Shown: positions 17,759 to 27,914, counted from the stretch's first letter. The stretch is DNA of 64,000 bases from Burkholderia sp. SRS-46 (GCF_004343775.1 NZ_PTXL01000002.1:434001-498000); one strand, 5' to 3'. Translations and numbers: made by a program. Notes: generated from the letters alone by a model not told the origin.

Positions 17759-18207
17759 GCGGCGCTGCGATCACGGTCCGCAAGCTGCTGCACGCGTCCC
17801 GCGACGAGGTGTTCGACGCGTGGCTCGACGCCGACGGCCTGTGCGCGTGGATGCTGCCGGGCACGATGAAGCACTGCGAGGCGATGCTCGATCCGCGCGT
17901 CGGCGGGCGCTTTCACATCTTCATGCGTTCCGCGCACATCGAGTACGTGCACTCCGGCGAGTACCGGGTGCTCGACCGGCCGTCGAAGCTGGTCTTCACG
18001 TGGGTGTCGTCGTACATGAGCCGGCAGGAGACGCTCGTCACGATCGACCTGTTCGATCGTGACGGCCGATGCGAACTCGTGCTGACGCACGAACGCGTGC
18101 CGCCCGAGCTCGCGCCGAAGGGGGTGGGCATTGGCTGGCGGCAGATGCTGGACAAGCTGGACGCCTCGCTGCAATCGCGTCGCGGTGCCGCCGCCGCGAG
18201 AACCTAG
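17755..18207 (+). CDS. SRPBCC/AHSA1-family protein
   Basis: A 150-residue helix-grip protein (activator of Hsp90 ATPase homologue 1-like family). The pattern ITVRKLLHASRDEVFDAWLD at the start, then RVGGRFHIFM and YVHSGEYRVLDRPSKLVFTW, is diagnostic. It is translationally coupled to the upstream repressor through ATGA. Such proteins often bind small hydrophobic ligands, and the ArsR-SRPBCC pair is a recurring two-gene unit, but no reaction can be named. The last 15 residues are Arg/Ala-rich and probably disordered. Confidence 0.85.
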   Translation: MSGAAITVRKLLHASRDEVFDAWLDADGLCAWMLPGTMKHCEAMLDPRVGGRFHIFMRSAHIEYVHSGEYRVLDRPSKLVFTWVSSYMSRQETLVTIDLFDRDGRCELVLTHERVPPELAPKGVGIGWRQMLDKLDASLQSRRGAAAART

Positions 18208-18220
18208 CTCGCCCGGCGCG

Positions 18221-19243
18221 TCACGCCTCCAGCGCCAGCGTCGCGAACGTCGCGAGCCAGTGCTCGCCCATGTAATCGCCCGCGACGTGCGCGAGCGCGC
18301 TATTCAGGTGTCGGTCGGCCGCGGCGAGCAGGGTCGCGCGGCGTGCGTCGCCTTCCGGCAGCGCGCCGGCCAGCGAACGCTGGCACCACGCGCGGCTCAG
18401 GTTCAGCCCGTCCAGATGCGCGATCTTGCCGTCGCTGCGGTCGCTCACCGTCGCCGGCACGAACAGCGTCGCGGGCTCGCCGCGCGCGAGATCGGGCAGG
18501 AAACGCGCGAACCAGCCGTCGAATTCGGCGGCCGGCAATACGCGTCGCATCAGCTCCGCTTCCATCAGCGCGGGCGACAGGAACTCGTCGCCCGACGGCT
18601 CCCACGCCTGGCACGCGGCGTCGCCCAGGTGCCAGCGCCGCGCGGTATCGGCGATCAGCGCGGCCAGCCCGTCGCGCCGCGTTTCCCGCGCGAAATCGAC
18701 CGCCAGCGCGAGCGCGAACGCGGTGTTGAAATGCGTGCCGACGCGCAGCGGATAGGTCGCCTTCGGCAGGAAGGTTTCGAAGCGCGCGACGAACAGGTCG
18801 GTGAGCGGCGCGAACGTCTTCGCCCAGCGCACGGCCTGCGGCAGCGCGCCCTTCAGCGCAAGCCGCTCGAACTGCGCCGCGAGCGCGAGCAGCCAGGCCC
18901 AGCCGTACGGCCGCTCGAAGCCGGTGTTGTGCGGCAGTGCGGCATACGCGCGTTCGCCGGCGACGTTCGCGTCGGTCACGTGCGCGTCGACCACCGCGAC
19001 GATGCGCGCCGCCTCCGGCAACGAAGGAAAGCGTTCGAGCAGATGCAGCACGAGCCAGTAGCCGTGCACGCACGAATGCCAGTCGTAGCTGCCGTAGAAG
19101 ATCGGATGCAGCGCGCGCGGCCCCTGGATGTCCTGCGGGCCGGCGAGCGAGTGCGTGAGCCGGTTCGGGTATTCGCGCGTCAGGTGCGCCAGCGCGAGCG
19201 ACGCGAATTTCGATGCAATGTCGGGCGTGAGTCGGGTAGTCAT
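18221..19243 (-). CDS. DUF2891 family protein
   Basis: A 340-residue cytoplasmic protein matching the DUF2891 pattern (HPIFYGSYDWHSCVHGYWLV, then PHNTGFERPYGWAWLLALA, and EPSGDEFLSPALMEAELM). The many conserved His, Trp, Glu and Asp residues suggest an alpha/alpha-barrel enzyme such as a glycosidase or epimerase, but no activity is established to my knowledge. The start at 19243 is chosen for GAGAGG upstream and because the family begins at this point. It converges with the SRPBCC gene at a distance of 13 nt. Confidence 0.82.
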   Translation of the reverse strand: MTTRLTPDIASKFASLALAHLTREYPNRLTHSLAGPQDIQGPRALHPIFYGSYDWHSCVHGYWLVLHLLERFPSLPEAARIVAVVDAHVTDANVAGERAYAALPHNTGFERPYGWAWLLALAAQFERLALKGALPQAVRWAKTFAPLTDLFVARFETFLPKATYPLRVGTHFNTAFALALAVDFARETRRDGLAALIADTARRWHLGDAACQAWEPSGDEFLSPALMEAELMRRVLPAAEFDGWFARFLPDLARGEPATLFVPATVSDRSDGKIAHLDGLNLSRAWCQRSLAGALPEGDARRATLLAAADRHLNSALAHVAGDYMGEHWLATFATLALEA

Positions 19244-19506
19244 GCGCCTCTCTTCAAGTCGTCGGTAGCGGAACGCGAACAGGACCATCGGCGTCGTCAG
19301 CGTACCGCAGACGCCGCCCCGTATCATAATTTACCTATAAAAAGTCGATAACTTACATTTCGAGCTAAGCATCGAAGCGCGTGACGGCGCCCCGCCCTTT
19401 CGTCCGACGAACCGGTGCGGCCAGGCCCGCCGCCGCCCGCGCGCATGGCGGCGCCCCCGCGCAGCAACTACACTGGAAGGCATCCGCAACACACGGGAGA
19501 GCCGCC

Positions 19507-19731
19507 ATGATTGACGTATTCGAGACCATCGGCAGCCGCGCGTTCTCTGCTCATCTGGCGAAGGACGGCATGGTGACTTTGATGGAACAGCGACACGAAG
19601 TCGACCGCGTGACGCTCGCCACCGCCTATGCCGCGCTCGTCGAGGACGTCGAGCAGGAACAGGACCTGCGCGAAGCGACGGTCGAAGGCATGATGCGGGC
19701 GCTGATCCAGGGGTATGCGCGCAGCCACTGA
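19507..19731 (+). CDS. Small hypothetical protein
   Basis: A 74-residue acidic protein starting MIDVFETIGSRAFSAHLAKD, preceded by GGGAGAG at a good distance. It has no membrane segment or Cys. The middle, AALVEDVEQEQDLREATVEG, is predicted helical and strongly acidic. I do not recognise the family. Codon use is typical of its neighbours, and the start and ribosome site make it a likely real gene. Confidence 0.6.
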   Translation: MIDVFETIGSRAFSAHLAKDGMVTLMEQRHEVDRVTLATAYAALVEDVEQEQDLREATVEGMMRALIQGYARSH

Positions 19732-20302
19732 GCCCTGCTTGCGCTTGCCTGAACCCGCTTCACCCGTGATCGCGGCGCGCGGCGGCGCACGCTGACGCGC
19801 CGCCCCTCTCCGTCCCGCTTCCCGCGCCGACTCCGGCCCCGCGAAACGCCGCACGAAACACCACGGAAACCGCCCCGCGAAAATCGGCGATTCGATCCGG
19901 CGTTTTTCACGCCGCGCGCGACCGGAAAATCGATATCCGCCTGTCGTCGCGCACACACCCGCTTTTCAATTCGGTTTCGAAATATTTTGCATCGCCGTTC
20001 GAATCCGCGCTCGATCGCGGCGCGCTGCCGATCCGTCGCGGCCGCCCCACCGGCGGCGTCGCCGGGCATGCGATTTTCGACAGGCGGCGGCCCATTGACC
20101 TATCTTTAATAGGATGAAAAAAGCGCGATGCAATGCGCAAAAAATTCGATTGCCCGCGAACGCGCCCCATGACAGCATGCGGGGCGTCGGCAACCGGGCA
20201 GAACCGGCACCATCCGGTCGTTCGACGGGATCGGGGATCGCCCCGTTTCATGCCCGCATGCCGCGCCGCCGGACCCACGCCCACGCCCTTCGGGAGACTG
20301 AC
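19732..20302 (+). other. Gene-free region upstream of the wsp cluster
   Basis: A 571-nt gap with no convincing gene. The part from about 19960 to 20150 is richer in A+T than its surroundings and includes the small inverted repeat CCTAT-CTTTA-ATAGG (20099-20113) preceded by TTGACC. The wsp promoter is expected here, but I cannot define it. Confidence 0.4.
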
Positions 20303-21979
20303 ATGGCCACTGCAACGCCCCACGCCGGCATCCCCCTCCTGCCCGCCCCGCTGCGCGGCGGTCGGTACACGCTCGGCACGCGCATCGTGCTCAGCTTCGG
20401 CGCGATCTTCGTGCTGATGCTTGTCATGGCCGCTGTTTCATACACCCGTTTGACGGCGATCAACGACGAGGCCACCAGCCTGCAGCGCGATTCCGTGCCG
20501 GGCCAATACCTGTCGATGTCGCTGCGCGCGATCACCAACGAGACCTACGCGATCGCCGAACGCGCGCTGTTCGTCGACAACGACGCCGACGGCATGAAAC
20601 GGGACCTCGGCCGGCTGCCCGACGCGCTACGCCGTCTCGACCAGGCCGCGAGCCAGTACGAGGCCACGCTGTTCCGCGACGACGACAAGGCGCACTTCCG
20701 CGCCTTCCGTTCCGCATACGACCAGTACCTGCCGCTGCTGAACGACGCCGCCCGCACCGCGCCCGACGACCGCACGGCCGCGCGGGCCGCCTTCGCGCGC
20801 CTGACCTCGGCATGGGAGGCGCTACTCCGCGCGAGCGACACGCTGGTCGTCGAGAACCGCAACCAGGCCGACGAATCGGCGCGGCTGATCCGCGTTTCCG
20901 TCACCGGCGCGGAAGCGACGCTCGCGGCCTCGCTGAGCATCGTGCTGCTGGCCGCGCTCGCGCTCGGCTACGCGCTGTATCGCTCGATCACCGGGCCGAT
21001 GGCGCGGCTCGTCGAAGTGCACGACGCGATGCGCACCGGCAACCTGAACCAGCGGCTCGACCTGCGCCGCCAGGACGAATTCGGCACGCTGCAGGACGGC
21101 TTCAACCGGATGACCGAGGAACTCGCCGGCCTCGTCGCGCAGGCGCAGCAGTCGTCGCTGCAGGTGACGACGTCGGTCGCCGAAATCGCCGCGACGTCGA
21201 AGGAGCAGCAGGCCACCGCGAGCGAGACGGCGGCCACGACCACCGAGATCGGTGCGACGTCCCGCGAGATCCTCGCGACCTCGCGCGACCTGCTGCACAC
21301 GATGAACGAGGTGTCGTCGGTGGCCGAGCAGTCGGCGGCGCTCGCCGGCGCGAGCCAGAGCGGGCTCACGCACATGGAGGAAATGATGCGCAGCGTGATG
21401 GAGGCGGCCGGCTCGGTGAACGCGAAGCTCGCGATCCTCAACGAGAAGGCGGTCAACATCAACCAGGTCGTCGCGACGATCACCAAGGTCGCCGACCAGA
21501 CCAACCTGCTGTCGCTGAACGCGGCGATCGAGGCGGAGAAGGCCGGCGAATACGGCCGCGGCTTCGCGGTGGTCGCGACCGAGATCCGCCGGCTCGCCGA
21601 CCAGACCGCCGTGGCGACCTACGACATCGAGCAGACGGTGAAGGAAATCCAGTCGGCCGTGTCGGCCGGCGTGATGGGCATGGACAAGTTCTCGGAGGAA
21701 GTGCGGCGCGGGATGCGCGACGTGCAGCAGGTGGGCGGCCAGCTGTCGCAGATCATCGCCGAGGTGCAGACGCTCGCGCCGCGCTTCCAGATGGTCAACG
21801 AAGGGATGCAGACGCAGGCGAGCGGCGCGGAGCAGATCACGCAGGCGCTGTCGCAACTGTCGGAAGCCGCGCAGCAGACGGCGGAATCGCTGCGCCAGTC
21901 GTCGCAGGCGATCGACGACCTGACGCTCGTCGCCAACCAGTTGCGCACCGGCGTGTCGCGCTTCAAGATCGAAGCCTGA
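20303..21979 (+). CDS. wspA: Wsp methyl-accepting chemoreceptor
   Basis: Membrane-bound receptor of the Wsp surface-sensing system, 558 residues. An N-terminal membrane segment ([20 protein letters not shown], about residues 31-50) precedes a four-helix-bundle sensor domain. A second membrane segment lies near residues 212-232, then a HAMP domain and the cytoplasmic signalling coiled coil. The hairpin tip is [20 protein letters not shown], standard for MCPs. The ATG at 20303 has GGGAGA upstream. It is the first gene of wspABCDEFR and is known in Pseudomonas to respond to surface contact or envelope stress. No C-terminal CheR-tethering pentapeptide is seen. Confidence 0.93.
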   Translation: MATATPHAGIPLLPAPLRGGRYTLGTRIVLSFGAIFVLMLVMAAVSYTRLTAINDEATSLQRDSVPGQYLSMSLRAITNETYAIAERALFVDNDADGMKRDLGRLPDALRRLDQAASQYEATLFRDDDKAHFRAFRSAYDQYLPLLNDAARTAPDDRTAARAAFARLTSAWEALLRASDTLVVENRNQADESARLIRVSVTGAEATLAASLSIVLLAALALGYALYRSITGPMARLVEVHDAMRTGNLNQRLDLRRQDEFGTLQDGFNRMTEELAGLVAQAQQSSLQVTTSVAEIAATSKEQQATASETAATTTEIGATSREILATSRDLLHTMNEVSSVAEQSAALAGASQSGLTHMEEMMRSVMEAAGSVNAKLAILNEKAVNINQVVATITKVADQTNLLSLNAAIEAEKAGEYGRGFAVVATEIRRLADQTAVATYDIEQTVKEIQSAVSAGVMGMDKFSEEVRRGMRDVQQVGGQLSQIIAEVQTLAPRFQMVNEGMQTQASGAEQITQALSQLSEAAQQTAESLRQSSQAIDDLTLVANQLRTGVSRFKIEA

Positions 21980-21993
21980 CGCCGGACGACGCG

Positions 21994-22515
21994 ATGCTCT
22001 TCCTTCTTTTCGAACTCGACGGCGAGCGCTACGCGCTCGATGCGGCGCAGATCGTCGAAGTGCGCGCGCTCGCGCCGGTGAAGTCGATTCCCGGCGCGCC
22101 GCCGTGGATCGCCGGCGCGATCGACCAGCGCGGCGAGCCGGTGCCGGTAATCGACGTCGCGCAGCTCGCGCTCGGGCGCGCCGCGCGGCGGCTGCGCTCG
22201 ACGCGGCTCGTCGTCGTGCGCTATCGCCGGCACGATGCGCAACCCGACGCGGGCGACAGCGCCGAACGCATGCTCGGGCTGATCGTCGAACACGCGACGC
22301 AGACGTGCCGGATCGATCCCGCGCGGTTCGCCGACAGCGGGATCGCGACGCCGCACGCGCGCTGGCTCGGGCCGGTTGCCGGCGACGCATCGGGGTTCGT
22401 GCAATGGGTCGACGTGCGGCGCATGCTCGACGACGATGCACGCGCGCTACTGTTCCCGCCCGCGCAGCCGCTGCCGCACGCGGTGTCCGCGCTACCGCGG
22501 GCGGTCTCGGGATGA
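21994..22515 (+). CDS. wspB: CheW-like adaptor of the Wsp system
   Basis: A single CheW domain of 173 residues coupling WspA to the WspE kinase. The pattern FLLFELDGERYALDAAQIVE and SIPGAPPWIAGAIDQRGEPV is typical. It starts 14 nt after wspA and overlaps wspC by ATGA, showing translational coupling. A Pro/Ala-rich tail closes the protein. Confidence 0.9.
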   Translation: MLFLLFELDGERYALDAAQIVEVRALAPVKSIPGAPPWIAGAIDQRGEPVPVIDVAQLALGRAARRLRSTRLVVVRYRRHDAQPDAGDSAERMLGLIVEHATQTCRIDPARFADSGIATPHARWLGPVAGDASGFVQWVDVRRMLDDDARALLFPPAQPLPHAVSALPRAVSG

Positions 22516-23936
22516 CGGCCGAGATGAACGCCGACGACGCCCGTTTCGACGCGTGGCTGATGCGCGAGACCGGCATGGACGCCGCCACGCTCGGCCACCA
22601 CGCACTCGCGCGCGCCGTCGCCGAACGCGCGCGCGTCGCGCTGGGCGAGCCGCCGCAGCCGGATGGCGCCTGCGCCGACGGCGCGATCGACGCGTACTGG
22701 CAGTTGCTGAACACGTCGACGGACGAACGGCAGGCGCTGATCGAGACGCTGGTGGTGCCGGAAACCTGGTTCTTCCGCGACCGCGAGGCGTTCGTCGCGC
22801 TCGCGCGGCTCGCCGACACACGGCTCGCGCGCGAACCGGCGCGCGTGCTGCGGGTGCTGAGCGCACCGTGCTCGACCGGCGAGGAGCCCTATTCGATCGC
22901 GATGGCGCTGCTCGACGCCGGCATCGGCCCGGCGCGCTTCAGCATCGACGCGATCGACATCAGCGCGCGCGCGATCGAACGGGCCCGCGACGGCGTCTAT
23001 GGCCGCAATTCGTTTCGCGGCCACCCGCTCGAATTTCGCGACCGCCATTTCAGCGAGACGACCGGCGGCTGGCGGCTCGACGCGCGCGTGCGCGAGCCGG
23101 TGCGGTTCGTGCGGGCGAGCCTGTTCGACCTGCCGCTCGATGCCGACGCGCGCTACGACTTCATCTTCTGCCGCAACGTGCTGATCTATTTCAACCGCGA
23201 TGCGCAGGACCAGTCGATCCGGCTGCTCGACCAGCAGCTCGCGGACGGCGGCACGATTTTCGTCGGCCCGGCCGAGACCGGGCTGATGATGCGCCACACG
23301 CTGGCGCCCGCGCGCATTCCGCTCGCGTTTGCGTTCCATCGCGCGCCGCCGGGGGCGGTGGCGGCGGCCGTGCCGCGCAGCGCAGCGCCGAATCCTGCGC
23401 GCGTGCCCGCGGCCCGGCCGGCCACGCAACCGCTGCCGGAGACGGTCCGGCGCCCCGTCGCCGCATCGGCGCCAGCCGCACCCGCGCCGCTTGCCGCCGC
23501 GAATGGCCATTGGCCGCCCCGTGCCGCACCCGCCGCGCCGGCCGCACCCGCCGCGCCGCCCGACGACCCGATATCGACGCTCGATCGCGCACGCCTGCTC
23601 GCCGACACCGGCCGGCTCGACGAGGCCGAGCGCGCCGCGCATGCGTTCACGCTCGCGCACGGGCCGGACGCGGACGCGTTCTACCTGCTCGGGCTGATCG
23701 CCGATGCGCGCGGCCTCGATGCCGACGCGCAGGATTTCTATCGCAAGACGCTGTACCTGCAGCCGAACCATTACGAAGCGCTGACGCATCTCGCCGCGCT
23801 GCGCGACGCGGCCGGCGACGCCGCCGGCGCGCGGCAGCTGCTGTCGCGGGCGCAACGCGCGAGCGCGCTGCGCGGCACGCCGCCGGCGGACCCGACGCAG
23901 GACCGAGGAGGAACCGATGGTTCACGCCGCCCGTGA
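22512..23936 (+). CDS. wspC: CheR-type chemoreceptor methyltransferase with TPR
   Basis: S-adenosylmethionine-dependent glutamate methyltransferase that methylates WspA, 474 residues. The order is a CheR N-terminal helical part, then the SAM domain with VLSAPCSTGEEPYSIAMALL and FIFCRNVLIYFNRDAQ. A Pro/Ala linker (about residues 275-355) follows, then C-terminal TPR helices such as DAFYLLGLIADARGLDADAQ and FYRKTLYLQPNHYEAL. This domain order is characteristic of WspC. Its start overlaps the wspB stop, and its end overlaps wspD by 20 nt. Confidence 0.92.
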   Translation: MTAEMNADDARFDAWLMRETGMDAATLGHHALARAVAERARVALGEPPQPDGACADGAIDAYWQLLNTSTDERQALIETLVVPETWFFRDREAFVALARLADTRLAREPARVLRVLSAPCSTGEEPYSIAMALLDAGIGPARFSIDAIDISARAIERARDGVYGRNSFRGHPLEFRDRHFSETTGGWRLDARVREPVRFVRASLFDLPLDADARYDFIFCRNVLIYFNRDAQDQSIRLLDQQLADGGTIFVGPAETGLMMRHTLAPARIPLAFAFHRAPPGAVAAAVPRSAAPNPARVPAARPATQPLPETVRRPVAASAPAAPAPLAAANGHWPPRAAPAAPAAPAAPPDDPISTLDRARLLADTGRLDEAERAAHAFTLAHGPDADAFYLLGLIADARGLDADAQDFYRKTLYLQPNHYEALTHLAALRDAAGDAAGARQLLSRAQRASALRGTPPADPTQDRGGTDGSRRP

Positions 23937-24621
23937 CACGCTCGCGCCGACACCGCACGTCGACGACTGCTGGAACCGCATCGGCACACACGGCGACAGC
24001 TCGTGCCCGCAGCTCGCGACGCACACGCGCTGCCTGAACTGCCCGGTGTTCGAACAGGCCGCCGCGACGCTGCTCGATCGGCCGCTCGCCGACGACGATC
24101 TCGACGATGCCGTGCGCACCACGCGCGACGCGTCGCGGGCGAACGCCGAAGACGACGCGGCCGCCCCTCAGTCCACCCTTGCCTTTCGCATCGCCGACGA
24201 ATGGCTCGGCCTGCCGGCCGCCGCGCTGCGCCAGATCGACGGGCCACGGCCGATCCATGCGCTGCCGCACCGGCGCAACGGCGTGGTGCTCGGGCTCGTC
24301 AACGTCCGCGGCGCGCTGACGATCGCCGCGTCGCTCGGCGCGCTGCTGGGCCTCGAGCGCGACGCGGCCGGCCGCCACGCGCCGCGCGGCGCGTATGCGC
24401 GGATGCTGGTGGTCGAGCATCGCGGCGAGTCCGCCGCGCTGCCCGTCGACGAGGTGGAAGGCGTGGTGCGGTTCGCCGCGTCCGCGCTGATGCCGGTGCC
24501 GACGACGCTGACCCACGCGGCCGCGATGCACACGCGCGGCCTGCTCGCGTGGCGCGATACGACGATCGGCATGCTCGACACCGAGCGCGTGTTCGATTCG
24601 CTTGCCCGGAGCCTGCGATGA
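23917..24621 (+). CDS. wspD: CheW-like adaptor with N-terminal Cys cluster
   Basis: Second Wsp adaptor, 234 residues. A CheW domain occupies about residues 85-230 (STLAFRIADEWLGLPAAALR, VVLGLVNVRGALTIAASLG). The N-terminal part holds four cysteines (Cys18, Cys30, Cys39, Cys42), including RCLNCPVF, a layout I also remember from other WspD proteins; it could bind metal. A strong ribosome site GAGGAGGAA (23906-23913) lies inside the end of wspC. The stop overlaps the wspE start by ATGA. Confidence 0.9.
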   Translation: MVHAARDTLAPTPHVDDCWNRIGTHGDSSCPQLATHTRCLNCPVFEQAAATLLDRPLADDDLDDAVRTTRDASRANAEDDAAAPQSTLAFRIADEWLGLPAAALRQIDGPRPIHALPHRRNGVVLGLVNVRGALTIAASLGALLGLERDAAGRHAPRGAYARMLVVEHRGESAALPVDEVEGVVRFAASALMPVPTTLTHAAAMHTRGLLAWRDTTIGMLDTERVFDSLARSLR

Positions 24622-26902
24622 GCGTCGACGACGATCTGGCGCGCACGCCGCTGCTCGACCTGTTCCGCGAGGAAGCGCAGACCCAGGCGCAGGCACTCGC
24701 GAGCGGCCTGCTCACGCTCGAGCATGCGCCTGCCGATGCGGCCGCGCTCGAGGCGTGCATGCGCGCCGCGCATTCGCTGAAGGGCGCGGCGCGCATCATC
24801 GACCTGCCGGACGGCGTCGACGTCGCGCACGCGATGGAGGAGTGCTTCGTCGCCGCGCAGCGCGGCACGCTGACGCTGACGCCCGCGCACATCGACGAAT
24901 TGCTGCGCGGCGTCGACCTGCTGCTGCGCGTCGGCGAGACCGATCCCGCGACGGCGGTCGCGCGCGCGGACATCGACGGGCTGCTCGCGCGGCTGTCCGC
25001 GCCGGCGCCGGCGGCCACCGCCGCTGCGGCGCATCCGGTGCCGGAAGCGCCCGCCGTGGCACCGGAGCCGGCGCCGCGCGCGCCCGCCCCACCGCCGCCC
25101 GCCCACGCCGACACGCCCCTGCCGCGCCATCTGCCCCGCCGCCCGAAGCGCGCCACGATCCGCAGCGGATGCTGCGCGTGCGCGCCGAGCAGCTCGACCG
25201 GCTGCTGAGCCTGTCCGGCGAATCACTGGTCGAATCGCACTGGCTCAAGCCGTTCACCGGGTCGATCCTGCGCATCAAGCGGATGCAGTGCGACGTCGCG
25301 CGCGCGCTCGACGTGCTGGTCGAAACGCTCGGGGAGCGCATCGATCCGGCCGCGCTGGCGTCGCTCAACGACGTGCGCCAGGGGCTCGGCAACCTGCAGT
25401 TGCAGCTCGGCGCGCGCATCGACGAGCTCGACCGCTTCGATCGCCGCAGCACCCATCTCGCGCAACAGCTGTACGACGAGGCGCTGCGCTGCCGGATGCG
25501 CCCGTTCGGCGATGCCGCGCATGCGTATCCGCGCATCGTGCGCGATCTCGCGCGCTCGCTCGGCAAGCGCGTGCAGTTCTCGGTCGTCGGCGAATCGACG
25601 CAGGTCGACCGCGACATCCTCGACATGCTCGACGCGCCGCTCGGCCACCTGCTGCGCAACGCGCTCGACCACGGCGTCGAAGCGCCCGAGCAGCGCGTCG
25701 CGGCCGGCAAGCCGGCGGACGCGCGCGTGACGCTCGAGGCACGCCACAGCGCCGGCCAGTTGCTGATCTCCGTCAGCGACGACGGCGCCGGCATCGACCT
25801 CGACGCGCTGCGCGCGGCCGTCGTGCGGCGCCAGCTGGCCGATGCGGACACCGCCGCGCGGCTGTCCGACCACGAGCTGCTCGACTTCCTGCTGCTGCCC
25901 GGCTTCTCGATGCGCGAGCGCGTGACCGACGTGTCCGGCCGCGGCGTCGGCCTCGACGCGGTGCACGACATGGTGAAGGCGGTGCGCGGCACCGTGCGGA
26001 TCTCCACCGAGCCCGGCCGCGGCGCGCGCTTCGTGCTGCAGTTGCCGCTCACGCTGTCGATCGTGCGCAGCTTGCTCGTCGAGGTCGGCGGCGAGGCCTA
26101 CGCGATTCCGCTCGCGCACGTGCGCCGCACGCTGGAGCTCGCGCGCGCCGACGTCGACATGCTGGAAGGCCAGCAGCACTTCCGCTTCGACGGCCGGGCC
26201 GTCGGGCTCGTCACCGCGCACCAGCTGCTCGGCGCGCGCGCGCCGGACGAGGCGCGCGACAGCGTCGCGACCGTCGTGATCGGTGACGAGTGGGAGACCT
26301 ACGGCATCGCGGTCGACCGCTTCCTCGGCGAATGCATGCTGGTGATCCAGCCGCTCGACCGCCGGCTCGGCAAGGTCAAGGACATCGCGGCGGCCGCGCT
26401 GATGGACAATGGCGAACCCGTGCTGATCATCGACGTCGAGGATCTGCTGCGCTCGGTCGACAAGCTCGTGCGCGGCGGCCAGCTCGACAAGGTGCAGCGC
26501 ACGCAGCGCGCCGCCGCCGCGCGCAGCCGGCGCGTGCTGGTGGTCGACGATTCGTTGACGGTGCGGGAGCTGGAGCGCAAGCTGCTGGAAAAACGCGGCT
26601 ATGCGGTGACGGTCGCCGTCGACGGGATGGACGGCTGGAACGCGCTGCGCGGCGGCGAATTCGACCTCGTCGTGACCGACATCGACATGCCGCGGATGGA
26701 CGGCATCGAGCTCGTCACGCTGATCAAGCGCGACGCGGTGCTGAAGGCGCTGCCGGTGATGATCGTGTCGTACAAGGATCGCGAGGAGGATCGCCGCCGC
26801 GGGCTCGACGCCGGCGCCGATTACTATCTCGCGAAAAGCAGTTTCCACGACGAAACCCTGCTCGATGCAGTTCGTGACCTGATAGGAGAAGCCCGCCCGT
26901 GA
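24618..26902 (+). pseudogene. wspE: Hybrid CheA kinase-response regulator wspE, frameshifted
   Basis: This should be a hybrid histidine kinase of about 760 residues. Codons from 24618 encode the Hpt domain with the phospho-acceptor His in CMRAAHSLKGAARI, then a Pro/Ala linker, and this frame stops at 25206-25208. The rest lies in another frame from about 25113: linker, P3 dimerisation (LRVRAEQLDRLLSLSG), ATPase (LGHLLRNALDHGVE, SDDGAGIDL, DVSGRGVGLDAV), CheW-like domain and receiver with VTDIDMPRMDG. All domains read well, so a single missing base near 25080-25130 is the simplest explanation, perhaps a lost G around 25113. As written, the kinase cannot be made as one chain. A sequencing error is the main alternative. 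Confidence 0.85.
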
Positions 26903-27870
26903 ACATCGGCATCGTCAACGACCTCCCGCTTGCCGTCGAGGCGATGCGCCGCGCGATCGCGCGGCGCGCCGAGCACCGCGTGCTGTGGGTCGCGACCGAC
27001 GGCGCGCAGGCCGTCGAATTCTGCGCCGCGCAGCCGCCCGACATCGTGCTGATGGACCTGATCATGCCGAAGTTCGACGGCGTCGAGGCGACCCGGCGGA
27101 TCATGGCGTCGGGCCGGCCGTGCGCGATCCTGATCGTGACGAGCAGCATCGGCGCGAACGCGTGGCGCGTGTACGAGGCGATGGGCGCCGGCGCGCTCGA
27201 CGCGGTCGACACGCCGCGCCTCGGCCAGGGCGCGAACGGCGACACCCCGCAGCTGCTGCTCGCGAAAATCGACCAGATCGGCCGCCTGCGCGAGCGGCCC
27301 GCGGCCGGCGCAAGGCCGGCCGACGCGCCGATCGCGACGAGCGGCCCGACCGCGCTCGCGTCGATCCTCGGCGGCCTGCCCGCCGATTTCGGCGCGTCGA
27401 TCGTGATCGTGCAGCACGTCGACCAGGCGTTCGCGGACGGCATGGCGCAATGGCTCGACGGCCAGACGCCGCTCACGGTGCGCATCGCGCACGAGGGCGA
27501 CCGGCCGCAGCCGTCCGTCGCGCTGCTCGCCGCGACCAACGACCACCTGCGCCTCGCGCGCGACGGCACGCTCGGCTACACGCGCGATCCGGCCGAGACG
27601 CCGTACCGGCCATCGGTGGACGTATTCTTCAACAGCGTCACCGAGCACTGGCCCGGCGACGTGATCGGCGTGCTGCTCACCGGCATGGGCCGCGACGGCG
27701 CGATCGGACTGAAAGCGATGCGGATGAAGGGCTACCATACGATCGCGCAGGACCAGGCGACGAGCGCCGTCTACGGGATGCCGAAGGCGGCCGCGACGCT
27801 CGGCGCGGCGCGCGCGATCCTGCCGCTCGAGCGCATCGCGGGCGAGCTGGCGGCGCTCGTCCGGATCTGA
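26899..27870 (+). CDS. wspF: CheB-type methylesterase of the Wsp system, atypical active site
   Basis: Response-regulator methylesterase that demethylates WspA and damps the system, 323 residues. The receiver domain holds Asp53 in IVLMDLIMPKFDG. The CheB domain keeps the His in IVIVQHVDQAF and the Asp in VLLTGMGRDGAIG. The nucleophile loop, normally GASxGGP, reads IATSGPTAL here (Ser148, codon 27340-27342), so two or more residues are missing and activity is doubtful. It starts with GTG at 26899, overlapping the wspE stop, with GGAGAA upstream. Confidence 0.88.
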   Translation: MNIGIVNDLPLAVEAMRRAIARRAEHRVLWVATDGAQAVEFCAAQPPDIVLMDLIMPKFDGVEATRRIMASGRPCAILIVTSSIGANAWRVYEAMGAGALDAVDTPRLGQGANGDTPQLLLAKIDQIGRLRERPAAGARPADAPIATSGPTALASILGGLPADFGASIVIVQHVDQAFADGMAQWLDGQTPLTVRIAHEGDRPQPSVALLAATNDHLRLARDGTLGYTRDPAETPYRPSVDVFFNSVTEHWPGDVIGVLLTGMGRDGAIGLKAMRMKGYHTIAQDQATSAVYGMPKAAATLGAARAILPLERIAGELAALVRI

Positions 27871-27914
27871 ACCCATCGCCATGCACCCCAGTACAGGCAG
27901 AAACAGGTATCGAC

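Noticed and set aside
19732..20302. Short open frames and a possible flagellar-type promoter before wspA
   Set aside because: No frame has a ribosome site and family-like sequence; no good -10/-35 match to the flagellar sigma consensus was found.
25169..26902. Reading the second half of wspE as a separate CheA gene starting at the ATG at 25169
   Set aside because: There is no ribosome site, the Hpt domain would be missing, and the upstream linker continues naturally in the same frame before that ATG. A frameshifted single gene is the simpler view.
27300..27345. The minus strand opposite the WspF serine loop reads AIGASAG, like the missing CheB motif
   Set aside because: It is on the antisense strand and cannot restore the protein. 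It is a chance effect of complementary codons.
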